From the NCBI RefSeq assembly GCF_023638035.1, contig NZ_JAKRVX010000007.1, positions 79,415 to 143,414 on the forward strand: a stretch of 64,000 bases of DNA, written 5' to 3'. Origin of the DNA: Natronocalculus amylovorans (GTDB lineage Archaea; Halobacteriota; Halobacteria; Halobacteriales; Haloferacaceae). The stretch's first letter is position 1. Each line of letters opens with the position of its first letter. The position numbers and the translations under genes are program-made. Below, one piece after another: positions 8,795-17,048 of this stretch. The notes under the pieces are model-generated. The model did not search any database, was not told the DNA's origin, and saw nothing but the letters and a program-made list of their open reading frames with translations.

Positions 8795-9298
8795 ATGCAC
8801 ATACACAATTACGAAAAAATCTGGCTTGTACTTGCGATGATTATGATTGTTGGCTTTCTGACAACGGTCACCTACGGTGCGACGGCAGTTGGGATTGAGA
8901 TGATCTCAGATGAGGAGGACACGATCGATCCCGGGGCGTTGGATGAAGATCCTCGATTTGCAGAGCCGCGGGTAGAGCAGGTCGGCGAAAACGAGTATGA
9001 AGCGTACGTTGTTGCACAGCAGTACATCTTCTCCCCGGATCCGATCGAAGTGCCTGCAAATAGTACAGTGACGTTCTATGTGACGTCACCTGACGTCATT
9101 CATGGCTTCCAAGTCGCAGGGACAAACGCGAACACGATGGTCATCCCGGGAGAGGTTGCGAAGTTGACCGTCGAAACAGAAGAGCCCGGTGAGCATGGAA
9201 TCGTCTGCAACGAGTACTGTGGTAGCGGTCATCACGTGATGGAAGGCAAGCTTATCATCCACCCAGAAGACGAGTTTGAGATGGAGGACGACGAATGA
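8795..9298 (+). CDS. cbaB: ba3-type cytochrome c oxidase subunit II (CuA)
   Basis: A 167-residue subunit with one N-terminal helix (10-33) and an extracellular cupredoxin domain. The CuA ligands are all present: H103 in VIHGFQV, then C138, E140 (backbone), C142, H146 and M149 in CNEYCGSGHHVM. It accepts electrons from an external carrier such as a halocyanin and passes them to subunit I. The single helix and short length are typical of the ba3 (B-type) family. It abuts the small subunit and overlaps cbaA by the four bases ATGA. Confidence 0.96.
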   Translation: MHIHNYEKIWLVLAMIMIVGFLTTVTYGATAVGIEMISDEEDTIDPGALDEDPRFAEPRVEQVGENEYEAYVVAQQYIFSPDPIEVPANSTVTFYVTSPDVIHGFQVAGTNANTMVIPGEVAKLTVETEEPGEHGIVCNEYCGSGHHVMEGKLIIHPEDEFEMEDDE

Positions 9299-11067
9299 GC
9301 AGCGCAATTGAATCCGGTGAGCCAACGTTTTTAGATCGCTTCCCACAGGAAGCAAAAGTTGTCCGATCAGCGCTCTGGAGCTCGTTTATTGCGCTGACGC
9401 TTGGTGCGCTGTTTGGGATTATTCAGACACTGCACCGAACAGATGTGCTACGGGTATTCAGTTCGGGTAACTACTACACAATTCTTACCGCACACGGGGT
9501 CTTGATGGTCGTCTCATTCACGATCTTCTTCCTCGTCGGAATATATACGTGGGCAGTTGTTCGGAGTTTAGATCGACCGGTCGAAGACATCAGATACACG
9601 TGGACATGGTATGGGCTAATGGTCCTTGGAACGCTGATGGCGCTGGTTGCGATCCTTGGTGGGTTTATTGATTCGATTGACATTAGCGCAGATGTACTCT
9701 TTACATTCTACGCACCGTTGCAAGCACATCCGCTATTCTATGGTGGCTTAGCAATCTTTTTGATCGGGACATGGCTTGCTGGAGCAGACTGGTTCCGGTC
9801 GTGGTATGCATGGAAACAGGAGAACCCTGGTGAACGAATTCCACTGCAGACATTCATGGTCTTGATCACGATGTTAATGTGGTACATCGCATCGATCGGG
9901 ATCACAATTGCAGTCGTCATCTTCCTGCTCCCATGGTCGCTTGGTATCATCGATCAAGTCAATCCACTCCTGACTCGGACACTCTTTTGGTTCTGGGGAC
10001 ACCCAGTTGTGTACTTCTGGCTGATGCCTGCGTATTTGCTCTGGTACACGGTTCTTCCAAAAGTATCCGGAGGGAGACTGTTCAGCGATCCGCTTGCACG
10101 CGTTGTGTTTGTGCTCTTTTTGTTGCTCTCGACACCAGTCGGGATCCACCACCAGTATTTGGATCCCGGAATTGCAGACGGATTTAAATTCATTGCACTA
10201 ACAAATACCATGTTCCTGCTGCTTCCAAGCCTGTTGACCGCATTCACGGTTGTTGCAAGTATGGAACATGGAGCACGCCAACGTGGAGGCACCGGATTAT
10301 TAGGCTGGCTGCGAGCACTTCCGTGGGCCAACCCTGCATTTACTGGAATGGCCCTTGCGGGGCTGATGTTCGCTGCTGGCGGATTCAGTGGAATGATTAA
10401 TGCCGGCCTCAATATCAATTACCTCGTCCACAATACACTGTGGGTACCTGGGCACTTCCATCTCACCGTTGGAACTGCGGTTGCGTTGACGTTCATGGCC
10501 GCAACGTACTGGCTCTGGCCACAGTTGACAAATAAGCCGATATTCAGTCGACCGATCGCACTTGCCCAGGTGATCCTGTGGTTTGTCGGAATGGCACTGA
10601 TGTCGAACGCAATGCACGTTGCAGGACTTATCGGGATTCCGCGACGAACAGCAGAACCACAGTACGATGGCTTCGACTTTATCCCAACGTTTGGGTCGAT
10701 CGCAGAGCTGGACCTCCAGTTGGTTGTTGGAGGGACACTCCTAACTCTGTCCGCAATTCTGTTTGTGAGTAACCTCGTCTTGAGTATTAGCTTACCAAAG
10801 GTGAGTGGCCTCGGACAGCCGCTTCCACCAGCACTCTCAGGACCGGATGACGCACCAAAGGTTCTTGATAACCTCAAGCTCTGGACCGCAATTGCGCTTG
10901 TGCTCGTTATCTTGGCATATACACTGCCGCTTGCAAGTATTGTTGATCGAGGCGGTCTCTTTGGACCGGGAGGAACTCCGTATCCAACGATGATTGAGTT
11001 TGGAAGCACTTTGCTTGAAATATATACACCGTTAACAACGGATTGGATTTCGGGGTGGCTCCAATGA
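9295..11067 (+). CDS. cbaA: ba3-type cytochrome c oxidase subunit I
   Basis: A 590-residue B-type haem-copper oxidase subunit with 13 or so membrane helices. Visible metal ligands are H67 (low-spin haem, in TAHGVLM), H236 and Y240 in GHPVVYFW (CuB ligand and cross-linked Tyr), H285-H286 (CuB), and H387 and H389 in GHFHLTVG (haems). The Glu of the A-type D-channel is not seen, as expected for the B family. It reduces O2 to water with proton pumping. It overlaps both the subunit II gene (9295-9298) and the following small gene (11064-11067) by four bases. Confidence 0.97.
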   Translation: MSSAIESGEPTFLDRFPQEAKVVRSALWSSFIALTLGALFGIIQTLHRTDVLRVFSSGNYYTILTAHGVLMVVSFTIFFLVGIYTWAVVRSLDRPVEDIRYTWTWYGLMVLGTLMALVAILGGFIDSIDISADVLFTFYAPLQAHPLFYGGLAIFLIGTWLAGADWFRSWYAWKQENPGERIPLQTFMVLITMLMWYIASIGITIAVVIFLLPWSLGIIDQVNPLLTRTLFWFWGHPVVYFWLMPAYLLWYTVLPKVSGGRLFSDPLARVVFVLFLLLSTPVGIHHQYLDPGIADGFKFIALTNTMFLLLPSLLTAFTVVASMEHGARQRGGTGLLGWLRALPWANPAFTGMALAGLMFAAGGFSGMINAGLNINYLVHNTLWVPGHFHLTVGTAVALTFMAATYWLWPQLTNKPIFSRPIALAQVILWFVGMALMSNAMHVAGLIGIPRRTAEPQYDGFDFIPTFGSIAELDLQLVVGGTLLTLSAILFVSNLVLSISLPKVSGLGQPLPPALSGPDDAPKVLDNLKLWTAIALVLVILAYTLPLASIVDRGGLFGPGGTPYPTMIEFGSTLLEIYTPLTTDWISGWLQ

Positions 11068-11267
11068 GTGAAACCTCGAGAGCGGGGCTCCTCATTGGTG
11101 GTGCTGTGCTCTTTGTTATCCTCTGGGAGATCAGAAGCGCGCTTGGTGTGTTGTTTCGCATTGATACCAACATCGCAGTGTACACAGTGGTGACGTTTGT
11201 GGTGATACTCTGTACACTGGTTGCACTCGATCGCGGCCTGATTGGATTCGGAAGTAAGGAGCAGTAA
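11064..11267 (+). CDS. Small membrane protein of the ba3 oxidase operon (CbaE-like)
   Basis: A 67-residue protein with two hydrophobic helices (about 7-26 and 34-56), coupled to cbaA by an ATGA overlap. Haloarchaeal ba3 operons usually end with such a short subunit, often called CbaE. Conserved catalytic residues are not evident, and structural support of the oxidase is the likely role by position only. Confidence 0.7.
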   Translation: MSETSRAGLLIGGAVLFVILWEIRSALGVLFRIDTNIAVYTVVTFVVILCTLVALDRGLIGFGSKEQ

Positions 11268-11297
11268 CACACAACTCGATTGCGAAATATAACACGA

Positions 11298-11978
11298 ATG
11301 AACGTCAGATCAGAACTCAAACAACAGTCACCAACGACGCATGCGGCAATTGCTGGTATTGCAGTTGTCGCTGTACAGGTCGCTGCGATTGTTGCGTATA
11401 TTCGTATCCAGCAACCGGTGATCACCGAATACCGATCGATTGCCTACCCGTTCATTTGGATAACAGCGGGAGTTGGGACGGCAGTGTGGATCGGACAGGT
11501 GTTTGCTGGGCGGCCACGCCGGTTCCGAGGGGCAATCGTTGCCATACCGTACGTGCTGGTGCTGTTCTGGTTGAGTGGGATCATTGGCGGTCCGACAGGT
11601 ACGGAAACCTTTCTCGTACAGAATGCAATGCCTGGGTGGGGGCCCATTGTGGTCTACAGCGGGAGCCTGATGAGTATCTCACTGGTTCCATTCAAGTTTG
11701 TCGGATATCTGACATTAGGATACGTTGTCTACGTAGTCGCTGCAAGTACAGCCCAGTCAGTTCGTGCAGCGGCGATCGGACTTGCCTCGTGCGTGAGTTG
11801 TACCGCGCCGCTGCTGCTTGCAGTTGCAGGGATATTCGGTGGCAACACGACTGCAATGGTTGCAACTGCGGGTTATGATATTGCGACGATTATTTTTGTT
11901 GGGACCTTAGCGCTCCTTGCCATTGCTGCAAAACGGTCCACACATGAGCAACCCGACGTGTGTCCGGTGAGATACTAA
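11298..11978 (+). CDS. Seven-helix membrane protein with Cys-Val-Ser-Cys motif, oxidase-linked
   Basis: A 226-residue polytopic protein. Its most distinctive feature is ASCVSCTAPLLLAVAG inside a late helix, which pairs two cysteines two residues apart before a Thr-Ala-Pro. That recalls the Cys-Pro membrane cysteines of DsbD/CcdA and copper-handling membrane proteins. I know it only as a haloarchaeal family of unknown function. It lies directly between the oxidase operon and ccdA (its stop is adjacent to the ccdA ATG at 11979), so thiol or copper traffic for oxidase assembly is a reasonable inference. The ATG at 11298 was chosen over one 18 bases upstream because the latter starts with an extra short basic tail. 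Confidence 0.75.
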   Translation: MNVRSELKQQSPTTHAAIAGIAVVAVQVAAIVAYIRIQQPVITEYRSIAYPFIWITAGVGTAVWIGQVFAGRPRRFRGAIVAIPYVLVLFWLSGIIGGPTGTETFLVQNAMPGWGPIVVYSGSLMSISLVPFKFVGYLTLGYVVYVVAASTAQSVRAAAIGLASCVSCTAPLLLAVAGIFGGNTTAMVATAGYDIATIIFVGTLALLAIAAKRSTHEQPDVCPVRY

Positions 11979-12626
11979 ATGAGTCTCTCAAGCGAGTTGG
12001 CGTTCGCAATCGGCGCAGGGGTAGCAACGTTCTTTTCACCATGTGCCTATGCACTCTTGCCGGGGTATGTTGGCGTCTATCTGAACGCATCCGGTGGCGA
12101 AACGCAATCAATACAGCATGACAGCATCCGTGCAATCGCTGCAGCAGCGGGGGTCATCGGAGTGTTTCTCATCGTGATTACTGCCGTTGCGGCAGTTGGA
12201 GAACCAGTCCGTGCAGTTATATCTCAGTTGGAGGTGATAACTGGTATCGGGCTCATCTTGTTTGGAATACTGCTGCTTTGGGGCGCAGATGTAGGGTGGC
12301 ATACGTCACTCCCGAAACAGCGTTCTGGACTGATTGGGTTCGGAATATTTGGCGCAGTGTATGCAGTCGCGGCGATCGGCTGTGTCGCACCGCTGTTTTT
12401 CGCACTGACGCTTCGAGCGATCGAATCAGGGCTGGTGACGACGATTGCAGTTCTGGGTGCGTACGGTGGGACGATCGCCGCCCTCTTATTCGGAACGACA
12501 GTCACGATCGGACTTGGCTACGAAATTACAACAAAACAGTTTACACGATTTTCGGCCCGAGCGACCCAAATCGGTGGCGCAATACTTGTTTTTGCTGGCG
12601 TTGTGCAGCTATACCTTACGCTCTGA
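11979..12626 (+). CDS. ccdA: CcdA/DsbD-type membrane thiol-disulfide transporter
   Basis: A 215-residue six-helix protein. The paired membrane cysteines are C22 in FFSPCAYALLPGY and C135 in AIGCVAPLFF, the redox pair of the CcdA family. It moves reducing equivalents from cytoplasmic thioredoxin to extracellular thiol proteins. In this neighbourhood the clients would be SCO1, the TlpA-like protein (16209-16730), or the CuA cysteines. The ATG follows the preceding stop without a gap. The 3-prime end converges on nosL with an 11-base overlap. Confidence 0.9.
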   Translation: MSLSSELAFAIGAGVATFFSPCAYALLPGYVGVYLNASGGETQSIQHDSIRAIAAAAGVIGVFLIVITAVAAVGEPVRAVISQLEVITGIGLILFGILLLWGADVGWHTSLPKQRSGLIGFGIFGAVYAVAAIGCVAPLFFALTLRAIESGLVTTIAVLGAYGGTIAALLFGTTVTIGLGYEITTKQFTRFSARATQIGGAILVFAGVVQLYLTL

Positions 12627-13194
12627 CACTATCAATCAGCTCTCGATCGATATCTGTTGCAGCAATAACACTGCCACCGTATTCGGAGGCAAACTCCTCA
12701 GCGTCATCCTCATCGCTAAACGGAATTACGTCGGGACCCATTGCACCAAGGACGTCACTTCCTGCAACAACAAACAGTTGGGATTCTTGCACATACGCAT
12801 CCGCTGAAAGATGCGCGGAGATAGATGGTTCAGAATCACCGCTCACATCGTAGGAAACAGCAGTATAGTCGGTTAGATATGTCACACGTGGGTTCCACCC
12901 TTCATCTTCGCGGTCGAAGCGGTATGTGTACGTACAGGTCCCACTACAAAACCACGCGGGGCCATCTCTGTCCGCAGGCTCGTCTTCAAAAAACACCTGC
13001 CCTGTCGGCCCAGGGTGCTCCTCGATAACCATCCCACACGCATCACAGGATTGTCCATCATCAAGCGAGATCGCAGCCGGTAGCTCTTCGCTCTCACCAG
13101 TACAACCCGCAAGCGCAAGTGTCAATCCACCAGCGGCAAGCGTGACAACTGAACGACGGCTGACTGACAGCTGGTCAGACGGTTGATCAACCAT
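12616..13194 (-). CDS. nosL: NosL-like copper-binding lipoprotein
   Basis: A 192-residue protein exported as a lipoprotein: twin arginines at 13-14 in a Tat-type signal and a lipobox ending at C31. The NosL metal motif Cys-x2-Cys-x-Met is present (C50, C53, M55), with a second pair C83 and C87. NosL delivers Cu+ to N2O reductase in bacteria; no NosZ is visible here, so the ba3 oxidase is a candidate client. It is transcribed toward ccdA and overlaps its end by 11 bases. Its C-terminal half matches the extra domain in NosD. Confidence 0.92.
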   Translation of the reverse strand: MVDQPSDQLSVSRRSVVTLAAGGLTLALAGCTGESEELPAAISLDDGQSCDACGMVIEEHPGPTGQVFFEDEPADRDGPAWFCSGTCTYTYRFDREDEGWNPRVTYLTDYTAVSYDVSGDSEPSISAHLSADAYVQESQLFVVAGSDVLGAMGPDVIPFSDEDDAEEFASEYGGSVIAATDIDRELIDSVRA

Positions 13195-13334
13195 GTAGAT
13201 ACTAGTCGGCAGAAGTGTTTAACAGATCTGGTACAATACTCTAAACTCAGTAACCCGCAGGGATACCGATTTGACAGCTACGTATAGAATCTCATACGTT
13301 ATACAAATATATCGGTAGGTTACATAGTTATTAT

Positions 13335-13344
13335 ATTGCACAAT
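13335..13344. promoter_or_regulatory. Reverse copy of the ATTGTGCAAT element
   Basis: The sequence ATTGCACAAT, the exact reverse complement of the element before tusA and SCO1, lies 94 bases upstream of the DUF7512-like start in the shared region with divergent nosL. Its position between divergent genes suits an operator. Confidence 0.4.
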
Positions 13345-13438
13345 TTCTACAAAACTGTTATTAGCAGTGGCCGGGTATACTCCACTAGATAGAAACAATG
13401 AGTTCACAACAATGGCGTATTTGTGGGGTATTTGTACA

Positions 13439-13591
13439 ATGATCGAGCTATCAACGCTCCCTGCGACCGTCCAAGCGCTCCTCTTTGTTGGGGTGATTTT
13501 ATTTGAGGCTGTGTTTCTCTATGTGGGATACGGCGCGATCGAAAAGGTAGCCGGATCAAGAATCAAACGCGCAATAACGAGAGGGGAGTAA
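13439..13591 (+). CDS. DUF7512-like small membrane protein
   Basis: A 50-residue protein beginning MIELSTLPATVQALL, with one long hydrophobic helix and a basic tail. This pattern matches short haloarchaeal proteins (DUF7512) that sit immediately before TauE-type exporters. Its stop shares one base with the ATG of the exporter at 13591, so the two are co-translated. An alternative start at 13412 would add nine residues. It is probably a small partner subunit; direct evidence is lacking. Confidence 0.7.
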   Translation: MIELSTLPATVQALLFVGVILFEAVFLYVGYGAIEKVAGSRIKRAITRGE

Positions 13592-14610
13592 TGGAGCTAT
13601 TTGGGCTGACAATCGGGTTACTACTGCTGTTCGTGAGCTTTGGCTTCATGGTTGGCGTGCTGTTTGGGTTCTTTGGGATGGGTGGGGCGTTTTTAATCAC
13701 ACCAACACTGCTCATCCTCGGCTATCCAGCCCGCGTTGCGATCGGAAGCGGATTAGCGTTCTACTTCGGTACCTCTGTCATCGCCGTGATCAAACACTAT
13801 GATATTGGACAAGTAGATTACAAACTTGGTGCGATACTGTTCGTTGGTCTGACGATCGGGATCGAGGGAGGGAGACGGCTAGTATTCTCACTGGAGCGTA
13901 TTGGTATTGCAGAGCTTGTCACCGGCGTTGCGTACGTCTTTCTCCTCGCAGGTATCGGTCTGTTATTCCTCCGCCGTGCACGCAATATTGCAGCTGATGA
14001 GTCTGACGAAGATGAAACAAACGGGGATGATATTCCACCGATGGCAACAACACTTCAATCCTACAACATTCCGCCAATGGTCTCACTCACTGCAGGTGGA
14101 AGCGCATCTGCATGGACGATCTCAGGTGTTGGTGGAACCATTGGGTTAGTATCCGGGTTCCTCGGTGTCGGTGGCGGGTTTATTCGAATGCCAGCGATCT
14201 ACTATCTGATTGGAACGCCACTTGCCGTTGCAGTTGGAACCAGTCTCTTCGCTGGGCTCTTTTCAGGGGCGTATGGAACATTCACCTACGGAGCTGCTGG
14301 CGGAATCGACCTTGCAGTAATCACGCCACTTCTTGTTGGGAGTGCACTTGGGGCTCGAATTGGCTCTGCAGCGACGACGGTTGTCAACGAAGATGATGTT
14401 ATCATCTACTTTGCAGCAATGATGCTACTTGCCAGTGCAGCCATCGCCCTCAGTGAACTTGGTAACTGGCTCGAGATTGAGCCACTGAACACGCTAAGTG
14501 TGATTTTGCTCGTTGGGTCCGCGTTCTTTGTCGGGTCGATGATTATCTATCACGTCATCAAATCAATGCGAAAAACGGGAGGAGAGCTGCAACAGAATCC
14601 GTCTCACTGA
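13591..14610 (+). CDS. TauE/SafE-family sulfite/organosulfur exporter
   Basis: A 339-residue protein with two homologous halves, each starting with the Gly-rich family motif (GFFGMGGAFLITPTLL near residue 25 and GFLGVGGGFIRMPAIYY near 190). About eight or nine helices are predicted, with an acidic loop (about 132-147) between the halves. The TauE family carries sulfite, sulfoacetate or related anions across the membrane. Linkage to tusA-dsrE2 and the shared promoter element point to a sulfur compound as substrate, but the direction is not shown. Confidence 0.9.
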   Translation: MELFGLTIGLLLLFVSFGFMVGVLFGFFGMGGAFLITPTLLILGYPARVAIGSGLAFYFGTSVIAVIKHYDIGQVDYKLGAILFVGLTIGIEGGRRLVFSLERIGIAELVTGVAYVFLLAGIGLLFLRRARNIAADESDEDETNGDDIPPMATTLQSYNIPPMVSLTAGGSASAWTISGVGGTIGLVSGFLGVGGGFIRMPAIYYLIGTPLAVAVGTSLFAGLFSGAYGTFTYGAAGGIDLAVITPLLVGSALGARIGSAATTVVNEDDVIIYFAAMMLLASAAIALSELGNWLEIEPLNTLSVILLVGSAFFVGSMIIYHVIKSMRKTGGELQQNPSH

Positions 14611-14654
14611 AACGTTTCGACAGGCGAACCAATGACTACTTTTTCGTTGGCAAC

Positions 14655-14664
14655 ATTGTGCAAT
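14655..14664 (+). promoter_or_regulatory. ATTGTGCAAT element before SCO1
   Basis: An exact copy of the tusA-promoter element ends three bases before the SCO1 ATG at 14667. This position would cover a leaderless transcription start. The same ten bases occur at 4665-4674 and in reverse at 13335-13344. Confidence 0.4.
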
Positions 14665-14666
14665 AT

Positions 14667-15344
14667 ATGCAACGGCGACAGTATCTCAAGACTGGAAGTG
14701 CAGTCACACTCGGGGCTACAGTAGCGGGGTGTCTTGGCGGGCTATTTGACCCCGGCCCCGAGAATGTCGTCCTTTCGGAGCCAGAAGACCAGGGAGCAGA
14801 GAGTAGCTCGCTTGCATATCCGGCATATGGAGAGCCGCTACCGGATTTCTCACTTCCAGATCCGTTTACTGATGAGCCGTTTCGTCCCGAAGAGATGGAT
14901 GAGCCGTTCTTATGTACGTCATTCTATGCATTCTGTCCTGCAGAGTGTGTGTTACTGCTTGGATCATTTGCCAATGTACAGGCAGCGCTCGATGCTGAAG
15001 GGCTGCGTGATGAGATCGGACTCGTCGCAATTACATTTGACCCCGAACGCGACACGCCGGAGGCACTTTCCGAGCATGCAGAGATGATTGGAATCGATTA
15101 TGAACACGAAATGTGGCGGTATCTTCGACCAGCTGACGATGCAGAAGCCAAAGCGATCGTTGAAGAGCGCCTCGGGCTTGGATTTGAGAAGGTTGGCGGT
15201 GGAGATGCGTATGATTTTAATCACCTCACAATTACATTCCTCGTAAACCCAGACACTGTTGTTGAGCGTGCCTACCGAGGCGATCGACTGGATGTTGATC
15301 GCGTCGTAAGTGATCTGACAACGGTACATGAAAGCTACCAGTAG
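14667..15344 (+). CDS. SCO1/SenC-type copper metallochaperone lipoprotein
   Basis: A 225-residue thioredoxin-fold protein. The N-terminus carries twin arginines (RRQYLKTG) and a lipobox ending at C22, so it is a Tat-exported lipoprotein. The copper ligands are C90 and C94 in the SCO Cys-x3-Cys motif (CPAEC) and H186 in FNHLTITFL. SCO proteins reduce or metallate the CuA site of oxidase subunit II. A GTG three codons upstream is possible, but the ATG gives a better Tat signal. The genes that follow (15353 and 16209) read in the same direction. Confidence 0.92.
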   Translation: MQRRQYLKTGSAVTLGATVAGCLGGLFDPGPENVVLSEPEDQGAESSSLAYPAYGEPLPDFSLPDPFTDEPFRPEEMDEPFLCTSFYAFCPAECVLLLGSFANVQAALDAEGLRDEIGLVAITFDPERDTPEALSEHAEMIGIDYEHEMWRYLRPADDAEAKAIVEERLGLGFEKVGGGDAYDFNHLTITFLVNPDTVVERAYRGDRLDVDRVVSDLTTVHESYQ

Positions 15345-15352
15345 ACGTTGAA

Positions 15353-16177
15353 ATGCAACTACAAACCGTACTCCACACGTGTACAGCCACTGAGACGGCG
15401 GGAATATTTGATGGAGCCGCCGTCGGGTTGGGTGTCTTTTTTCTCATTGGACTCTTCGGTGGTGCACACTGTCTTGGCATGTGTGGACCGCTTGTGACGA
15501 CATATAGCGATCGGCTTCGGAAACAAGAGCGCGCAAAACGATCGGATACGCTCTCACTGTTTGCAGTTCGACAGCATGCATTATTTAATCTCGGTCGGAC
15601 AGCAAGCTATGCAACGATCGGTGCACTGTTTGGCCTCGCAGGAGCGGCGCTCACGGTTTCTGTCGAACAAACCACAACCATCCTCCGTGAGGTGAATATT
15701 GTCGTCGGCCTGATCATTGGGACCGCGATTATTGCAGCAGGACTACACTATCTGTTCCGTGGACAAGTCCTCGCATTACCTGGAGAGTCGCTACTGAGAC
15801 CGATTACACAGGCAGTCCAAACACGCTTGATGACACGGGTTGATGCCTCTGTTGGAAATACCCGGATCGTTGGGCTCGGCGCACTGCACGGGCTACTTCC
15901 GTGTCCACTTCTCTACCCCGCGTTTCTGTATGCGTTCGTGCAAGCGTCACCGCTTGGTGGAGCCGTTGTGTTGGCAGTGTTAGGAATTGGGACAATCCCA
16001 GCCCTGTTCATCTATGGGACGCTCTTTCAGTCGCTTTCGGTGGAAGTCCGAATGAAGCTCCATCGAGTGCTTGGTGTCGTGTTCATCCTCTTGGGTTATA
16101 TACCGCTTCAACACGCGCTCATGCTGATGGGGATCCATCTACCGCATCCACCGATTCCATTCTATCAGCCATTATGA
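15353..16177 (+). CDS. HCxxxCGP membrane protein of the TauE/SafE-like COG2836 family
   Basis: A 274-residue membrane protein with six or seven helices. The signature GGAHCLGMCGPLV (H39, C40, C44) is typical of COG2836 proteins, which often travel with copper ATPases of the CcoI type and are needed for oxidase assembly. It begins eight bases after the SCO1 stop. Later segments contain HGLLPCPLLYPA, a second Pro-Cys-Pro block likely within a helix. Copper import or export, or membrane thiol handling, is inferred from family context. Confidence 0.88.
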   Translation: MQLQTVLHTCTATETAGIFDGAAVGLGVFFLIGLFGGAHCLGMCGPLVTTYSDRLRKQERAKRSDTLSLFAVRQHALFNLGRTASYATIGALFGLAGAALTVSVEQTTTILREVNIVVGLIIGTAIIAAGLHYLFRGQVLALPGESLLRPITQAVQTRLMTRVDASVGNTRIVGLGALHGLLPCPLLYPAFLYAFVQASPLGGAVVLAVLGIGTIPALFIYGTLFQSLSVEVRMKLHRVLGVVFILLGYIPLQHALMLMGIHLPHPPIPFYQPL

Positions 16178-16208
16178 TCAACCAGAGCCAGTTATCAGGA
16201 GAGACACA

Positions 16209-16730
16209 ATGAATCGGCGGCAGCTACTTGCAGGGATGATCGGAGCCACAACCGTCGGTGGAGGATGGCTCTGGACCCAACGGAGCGATCGTGGCGGCGA
16301 AAAACGGCTGGAGCCAACAGCTGTAGAGACGATCGACGCAACAGGAAGCACTTCGGGAACGGTTGAAATACCGACCATGGATTCGCCTGTGTTACTCGAG
16401 TTTTTTGCAACATGGTGTGACGAGTGTCGTGAGTTTATGCCAACGCTCGCTGATGTACATGCGTCGCACGGTGACCGCGTGACGTTTATATCGGTCACAA
16501 CGGAGCCAGTCGGATTTTCGATCGAAGAATCGGACGTACAAGACTGGTGGGAGTCACATGAAGGCTCGTGGACTGTTGGTATCGACCCACGGCTGACGCT
16601 TTCGGAGAAACTAGACGTGACATCGGTCCCGACAACGGTTCTCATCGATCGGGATGGAACGATCCGGGGACAAAAAACAAGTGCACAAAACGAACGGGAG
16701 TTAGAAGCATTCCTCGAACCGGTACTGTAG
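16209..16730 (+). CDS. TlpA/ResA-like thioredoxin-fold protein, membrane anchored
   Basis: A 173-residue protein with an RR-containing hydrophobic N-terminus (NRRQLLAGMIGATTVGGG) that may be a Tat signal or anchor. The thioredoxin active site is C70-D-E-C73 in FFATWCDECREF. The cis-proline region is VTSVPTTVLIDRDG. Such proteins keep SCO and CuA cysteines reduced outside the membrane, with electrons from CcdA, which is encoded 3.6 kb upstream. It is the third gene of the SCO1 group. Confidence 0.9.
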   Translation: MNRRQLLAGMIGATTVGGGWLWTQRSDRGGEKRLEPTAVETIDATGSTSGTVEIPTMDSPVLLEFFATWCDECREFMPTLADVHASHGDRVTFISVTTEPVGFSIEESDVQDWWESHEGSWTVGIDPRLTLSEKLDVTSVPTTVLIDRDGTIRGQKTSAQNERELEAFLEPVL

Positions 16731-16792
16731 TATTACCAGATTCTGAGAAAGCGCTACGATAGTTATGCCTATTTCATTCATTACTGTACAGT

Positions 16793-17041
16793 ATGGGATA
16801 CGCAACTGAAACACCGTCGCAGGGATACACAGTAGATAGCCTGTTTGTACTGATACGGCTTGCACTCGTTGCACTGTCAACCGTGATTTTCGGAGTCGTA
16901 CTATACTACTCAGTGGATTTGACGCTGGTACACGGCATATTCTCACCACCAGTTGTTAGCACAGTATTTTTCACCGCGTTCGTCGGGGTTGTGTATCTGT
17001 TAGTATCGCAAATTGCCGAACAAACCATACAACAAGCGTAA
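16793..17041 (+). CDS. Two-helix membrane protein, unknown
   Basis: An 82-residue protein with two hydrophobic segments (about 17-40 and 50-70) and no conserved motif that I can name. It follows the TlpA-like gene by about 60 bases in the same direction, and a 12-base palindrome TACTGTACAGTA abuts its start codon (16782-16793). It converges with a universal stress protein gene. It is likely a real small membrane protein of the cox block. Confidence 0.55.
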   Translation: MGYATETPSQGYTVDSLFVLIRLALVALSTVIFGVVLYYSVDLTLVHGIFSPPVVSTVFFTAFVGVVYLLVSQIAEQTIQQA

Positions 17042-17048
17042 CACGATT

